This document shows, piece by piece, positions 34,453-37,526 of a stretch of DNA of 37,526 nucleotides. Below the pieces are notes generated by a model that had not been told where the DNA came from, did not search any database, and saw only the letters and a list, made by a program, of their open reading frames with translations. Numbering within the stretch: the first letter of the stretch is position 1; each line of letters starts with the position of its first letter. A program made the position numbers and the translations under genes. Where the stretch lies: NCBI GenBank assembly GCA_001038565.1, contig LFJO01000002.1, positions 1 to 37,526 on the forward strand. The letters are read 5' to 3'. The DNA is from Alkalihalobacillus pseudalcaliphilus. GTDB taxonomy: Bacteria; Bacillota; Bacilli; Bacillales; Bacillaceae_D.

Positions 34453-35037
34453 ATGAAAGTAAAAGAAAAGAATCTATCAATCGTTGATATGGTCGAGACG
34501 CAAGTGATTGCTTCAATTTTAGAGCAGGAACATATTGAGGCGGCGATTCAAAGCGAAGTGAACATAGCCTTTCTTGTAACAGGGAGTCTATTAACGCTTG
34601 AGGATGATGTGAATCGTTTAAAAGATGCGGGGATGTATGTGTTTGTTCATTTAGATTTTATTGGTGGACTTGCGAGTAATAAGGACGGCATTCAATACTT
34701 AGCTCGAAAAATTAAACCTCATGGTATTATCACGACAAAAAATCAACTCATAAAAATGGCCAGAGCAGAAGGGCTTTTATCCATACAACGTACGTTTTTA
34801 ATTGATAGTAGTGCCATTAATAAGTCGATGTCGATGATCGCTTCGAGTAAACCAGATGCGATTGAGGTATTGCCGGGTGTCATTCCTAAAGTGATTGAGG
34901 ATTTATGTGGACGAACCGATTTGCCGATCATTGCGGGTGGTTTAATTTCCCAAAAAGAAGAGGTCATGCAAGCCTTAGAAGCTGGTTCATTGGCCGTTTC
35001 AGGAGGAAATATCGATTTGTGGAATATGAAAATATAA
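34453..35037 (+). CDS. glpP: Glycerol-3-phosphate-responsive antiterminator GlpP
   Basis: The 194-residue protein aligns with GlpP in length and blocks: IASILEQEHIEAAIQSEVNI, FLVTGSLLTL, VFVHLDFIGGLASNKDGIQY, GIITTKNQLIKMARAEGL, QRTFLIDSSAI, DAIEVLPGVIPKVI and PIIAGGLISQKEEV. GlpP has a TIM-barrel-like fold; with glycerol-3-phosphate bound it prevents termination in leaders of glp genes. GGGGG precedes the ATG by 8 bases. No glpF, glpK or glpD is nearby, so this may be a second copy devoted to the ugp locus, or it may act in trans elsewhere. A terminator follows. Confidence 0.88.
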   Translation: MKVKEKNLSIVDMVETQVIASILEQEHIEAAIQSEVNIAFLVTGSLLTLEDDVNRLKDAGMYVFVHLDFIGGLASNKDGIQYLARKIKPHGIITTKNQLIKMARAEGLLSIQRTFLIDSSAINKSMSMIASSKPDAIEVLPGVIPKVIEDLCGRTDLPIIAGGLISQKEEVMQALEAGSLAVSGGNIDLWNMKI

Positions 35038-35097
35038 ATCTGGCATAACGTGTCAAAGAGGAAGAAACAATTAAATCATTGAGGCAGAGAATAGGAG

Positions 35098-35142
35098 AAG
35101 CCGACAACAAATCATTTTAACGGGATTGTTGTGGGCTTTTTT
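35098..35142 (+). terminator. Intrinsic terminator after glpP
   Basis: AAGCC-G-ACAACAA pairs with TTGTTGT-G-GGCTT (12 pairs, one G-G mismatch) around a 15-base loop, followed by TTTT. It separates glpP from the phoU transcription unit. Confidence 0.75.
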
Positions 35143-35320
35143 ATGATTGATACGCCTAAAAGGAGTAAAACGGAGTACTCGAAGTAAGGATGAAATAAGT
35201 AATTGTTATAGAAATATAGGGGTACTCGCTTAACTAAAGGGTGTGTGGAATATACATCAAATAGAAGGTGTAGAGGGAGAGGTAACTCCATAAGGTAGTT
35301 TGAAAAGGGGAGGTTTAGTT

Positions 35321-35971
35321 GTGCAGAACAATTTACGGACGTTTACAAAAGCGATTGATGATATTGAACGTAAAATTATTGAAATGGCGGATATCACAGG
35401 TCAAGAGCTACAATTGGCTGTTCATTCACTTACCGACCGTGAAAAGAACAACCATTGCCAGCAGGTTTTGCAACTGGACCGTCAAGTTGATGATTATGAT
35501 TATCAAATTTATTCATCGATTATCGAATTGATTTTAATTCAACCACCTTTACCCGTCGAGCTCAAAACATTAACAATAATGAATCGAATATCGCGTGAGT
35601 ATGAGCGGATTGGTGATCAAGCAGTCAATATTGCTGACCTGGCAGCAGTCACGAAGCTATCGGGCGGCTCGCGACTTTATCAAGAATTGAAGGAAATGTG
35701 TGATTTAACTACGTCTATGTTGGCTTCAAGTATTTATGGAATTCAAGAGAAAGACCCATCAATTGCAGAAAAAATGGAAAAGCAAGAAGACGAGGTTGAC
35801 CAGTATTTCCATCGCCTTCATCAGTACATCGTTGATGAGATGAGGCATGAGCCTGAACAAATTGGCTCACTTGCGAATCTATTACTCGTTAGTAGATATC
35901 TGGAACGAAGTGCTGACCACGTCGTGAACGTGACAAGGCAAGTTACACAAATGGTCCATATGTTGGCATAA
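35321..35971 (+). CDS. phoU: PhoU-type phosphate uptake regulator
   Basis: The start is GTG 35321 with GGGGAGG 7 bases upstream; the frame opening at 35300 runs through that site. The 216-residue all-helical protein has two PhoU repeats, each with the metal-cluster motif: EYERIGDQAVNIAD (about 97-110) and YLERSADHVVNVT (about 194-206). PhoU damps the phosphate-starvation response through the Pst transporter and sensor kinase. Here no pst gene is adjacent, which is unusual. Placement between GlpP and a phosphatase suggests a role in phosphate balance when organic phosphates are consumed. Confidence 0.88.
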   Translation: MQNNLRTFTKAIDDIERKIIEMADITGQELQLAVHSLTDREKNNHCQQVLQLDRQVDDYDYQIYSSIIELILIQPPLPVELKTLTIMNRISREYERIGDQAVNIADLAAVTKLSGGSRLYQELKEMCDLTTSMLASSIYGIQEKDPSIAEKMEKQEDEVDQYFHRLHQYIVDEMRHEPEQIGSLANLLLVSRYLERSADHVVNVTRQVTQMVHMLA

Positions 35972-36014
35972 AGCTTTTTTATAAAAAAAACAATTGTGGT
36001 GTGGAGGGAATCGA

Positions 36015-36791
36015 GTGGAAAAAGGATTTATTTTTGACTTGGACGGTACCGTTTATTTGGGTGAAAAAGAAATTGATGGTGCCGCTGATGCGATTAATCA
36101 GTTACGTGCACGTGGAGACCGAGTTCTTTTTTTATCAAATAAACCAATTGCAACAAGACAGTCATATGTAGAAAAATTAAATAAAATGGGGATCACCACT
36201 AATTTAGATGAGGTCTTGAACTCCAATTTGATTATGGCTCAATATCTACGAGATGTTTTGAATCAGGATGAAAAAGCCCTCGTTATCGGGGAGCCACCAT
36301 TAATAGAAGAGCTTGCCCTCTGTGGTGTTTCAACGACCAAACAGGTAGACGAAGCACAATATGTCGTTCTTTCATGGGACCGTCAATTTTCCTATGAGAA
36401 GTTGAATGATGCTTATCAAGCCTGGAAGCATGGAGCTAAAATTATTGCGACAAACCCGGATCGAACTTGCCCAATTGAAGGTGGCGATATTCCCGATTGT
36501 GGGGCGATGATTGGGGCGTTGGAGGGAGCAACAGGTAAGCCAATCGACCTTGTCGTCGGAAAACCGTCGGCACTTATGGCAGAAGCGGCGATTCACGCGA
36601 TTGGACTACCGAAGGAACACTGCTATATGGTCGGCGACCGGCTTGAAACCGATATTAAAATGGCGAATGACGTGGGGATGCACAGCGTCTTAGTGATGAC
36701 TGGCGTAACAACTGCAGACATGCTCGCGGAATCGGAGCATCAACCAACCTACACCCTGAGCAGTATTAGTGAGATTTTGAAGGTTTTGTAA
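36015..36791 (+). CDS. HAD-IIA phosphatase (NagD/AraL-like)
   Basis: The 258-residue enzyme starts with GTG 36015 (GGAGG 7 bases before). Motifs: nucleophile FDLDGTVYLG (Asp8, Asp10), motif II FLSNKP, a C2-type cap, and the C-terminal KPSALMAEAA and MVGDRLETDIKMANDVGMHS carrying the motif III/IV Lys and Asp. NagD/AraL proteins dephosphorylate sugar phosphates, glycerol-3-phosphate and nucleotides. In this locus a glycerol-phosphate or related phosphatase is a natural fit, though substrate choice cannot be read directly. It follows phoU by 43 bases and is probably co-transcribed. Confidence 0.85.
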   Translation: MEKGFIFDLDGTVYLGEKEIDGAADAINQLRARGDRVLFLSNKPIATRQSYVEKLNKMGITTNLDEVLNSNLIMAQYLRDVLNQDEKALVIGEPPLIEELALCGVSTTKQVDEAQYVVLSWDRQFSYEKLNDAYQAWKHGAKIIATNPDRTCPIEGGDIPDCGAMIGALEGATGKPIDLVVGKPSALMAEAAIHAIGLPKEHCYMVGDRLETDIKMANDVGMHSVLVMTGVTTADMLAESEHQPTYTLSSISEILKVL

Positions 36792-36842
36792 AAAATCGAT
36801 GGTGAGGTATTAGTTTGAGAGTAGGCAATTGGAGGGAGCAGA

Positions 36843-37020
36843 GAAGTAGCAAAACCCCGTGGAAAGATAGCCGAGGTGTCGAAGGGCAAGGTAGGAAGTA
36901 ACAATACTTAAGGGGAAAAAGAGTCGAGCTGTTGTAGGAAATAGCGGGAAGTAACAACACTCGTGGGAAAAAGAGTCCGAGTGTTGTAGGGAAGGGAGAG
37001 AAGTAAGAACCCTCCGAAAA
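36843..37020 (+). repeat. Degenerate ~53-bp hairpin tandem repeats, cluster 2
   Basis: The block GAAGTA recurs at 36843, 36895, 36948 and 37000 (spacings 52, 53, 52). The third unit has a perfect 9-bp stem ACAACACTC/GAGTGTTGT around a GTGGGAAAAAGAGTCC loop. The second has the same stem in weakened form with G-T pairs, and the first is poorer still. The period, the GGGAAAAAG loop and the purine bias match clusters 1 and 3. Between this and cluster 3 (37021-37194) I see nothing. Confidence 0.7.
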
Positions 37021-37194
37021 GAACTCTTTAACTGTTGGCTTTTATTCTATTTAATTTCTAGTTCGAGTGAGTGCCATGAGGAACCTATAGATGAAGTAAA
37101 AGCCATATGTATCTCGGTAAAAAGGGCGTCAAGTAATAAAATTGATAGGTTTAATGGGTACTTCGCAGATGAGAATTAGAGGCGTTGATTAAAG

Positions 37195-37526
37195 GGTCGA
37201 CATGATCAGAGGGGGAAAAAGGTAAAGAAGGTGTCGACCAAGGAGCCCGGTCGACATGATCAGAGGGAAAAAAGGTAAAGAAGGTGTCGACCGAGGAGCC
37301 CGGTCGACATGATCAGAGGTGGAAAAAGAGAAAGAAGGTGTCGACCAAGGAGCCCGGTCGAAATGATCAGAGGGAAAAAAGGTAAAGAAGGTGTCGACCA
37401 AGGAGCCCGGTCGACATGATCAGAGGGAAAAAAGGTAAAGAAGGTGTCGACCAAGGAGCCTGGTCGACATGATCAGAGGGGAAAAAGGTAAAGAAGGTGT
37501 CGACTAAGAAGCTCAGTCGACATGAT
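37195..37526 (+). repeat. Near-perfect 53/54-bp tandem repeats, cluster 3 (runs off window)
   Basis: Units begin with GGTCGACATGATCAGAG at 37195, 37249, 37302, 37356, 37409, 37462 and (as AGTCGACATGAT) 37515, giving six full copies and a cut seventh. Each junction carries TGTCGACC-9-GGTCGACA, an 8-bp hairpin. At the last junction both arms have changed together (TGTCGACT with AGTCGACA), keeping the pairing. The unit at 37356 has one arm base changed without compensation. Minus-strand frames here merely reflect the repeats. Confidence 0.9.

Noticed and set aside
37189-37454. Minus-strand reading frames with repeated STGLLGRHLL units.
   Set aside because: They are forced by the tandem repeat, differ in frame where the period is 53, and have no start signals.
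37195-37526. CRISPR array.
   Set aside because: The 53-54 bp units are repeated almost entirely with no unique spacers, and no cas gene is present; it is a simple tandem repeat.
1-37526. tRNA, rRNA, insertion sequence or integrase genes.
   Set aside because: I found no tRNA-like cloverleaf with a GGTTCGA-type T-arm, no rRNA sequence and no transposase or integrase frame.

Overview
The window looks like chromosomal DNA of a low-GC Gram-positive bacterium of the family Bacillaceae. The evidence is strong GGAGG-type ribosome binding sites, frequent GTG and TTG starts, ComK, GlpP, YesM/YesN and LplB-type proteins, catabolite-response (cre-like) sites and U-tailed terminators. Secreted proteins are unusually acidic, which suggests (but does not prove) an alkaliphile or halophile.

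Layout. (1) 1-8290 is an accessory, decaying stretch. It holds the 3' end of an O-antigen-ligase-type polymerase, long gene-poor DNA with gene remnants, an intact comK-like gene, a lipoprotein, and a second comK-like gene killed by one amber codon with a small amber-interrupted ORF upstream. A three-gene cassette follows (dual-OB protein plus two DUF488 proteins; the first gene apparently uses an ATT start), then a frameshifted small membrane-protein gene. (2) 8688-15250 is a carbohydrate ABC importer operon (two permeases, lipoprotein; no ATPase) with a cre overlapping its -35 box, followed by a membrane-bound AraC-type regulator. Between them lies a remarkable spacerless four-way-junction inverted-repeat element. 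(3) 15293-22895, minus strand: a Nudix protein and a five-gene operon of binding protein, ATPase, double permease, histidine kinase and response regulator. It looks like an iron transporter, but the binding protein lacks the iron-site tyrosine pair and the two-component pairing resembles hexose-phosphate systems. (4) 23474-29104 has a lipoprotein, a broken secreted-protein gene and a 1180-residue secreted protein with lamin-tail and fibronectin III domains. (5) 29897-36791 is a glycerol-3-phosphate scavenging locus: UgpB-A-E-like transporter, metallo-beta-lactamase-fold hydrolase, GlpP, PhoU and a HAD phosphatase, with cre-like and PhoP-box-like sequences upstream. (6) A family of ~53-bp hairpin-forming tandem repeats occurs in three clusters in and after that locus and runs off the window end.

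The genes suggest a scavenger's region: three ABC importers for sugars and phosphate-containing compounds, each with its own sensory or regulatory protein. The least explained features are structural: the four-way-junction element at 12776-12910 and the 53-bp hairpin repeats.
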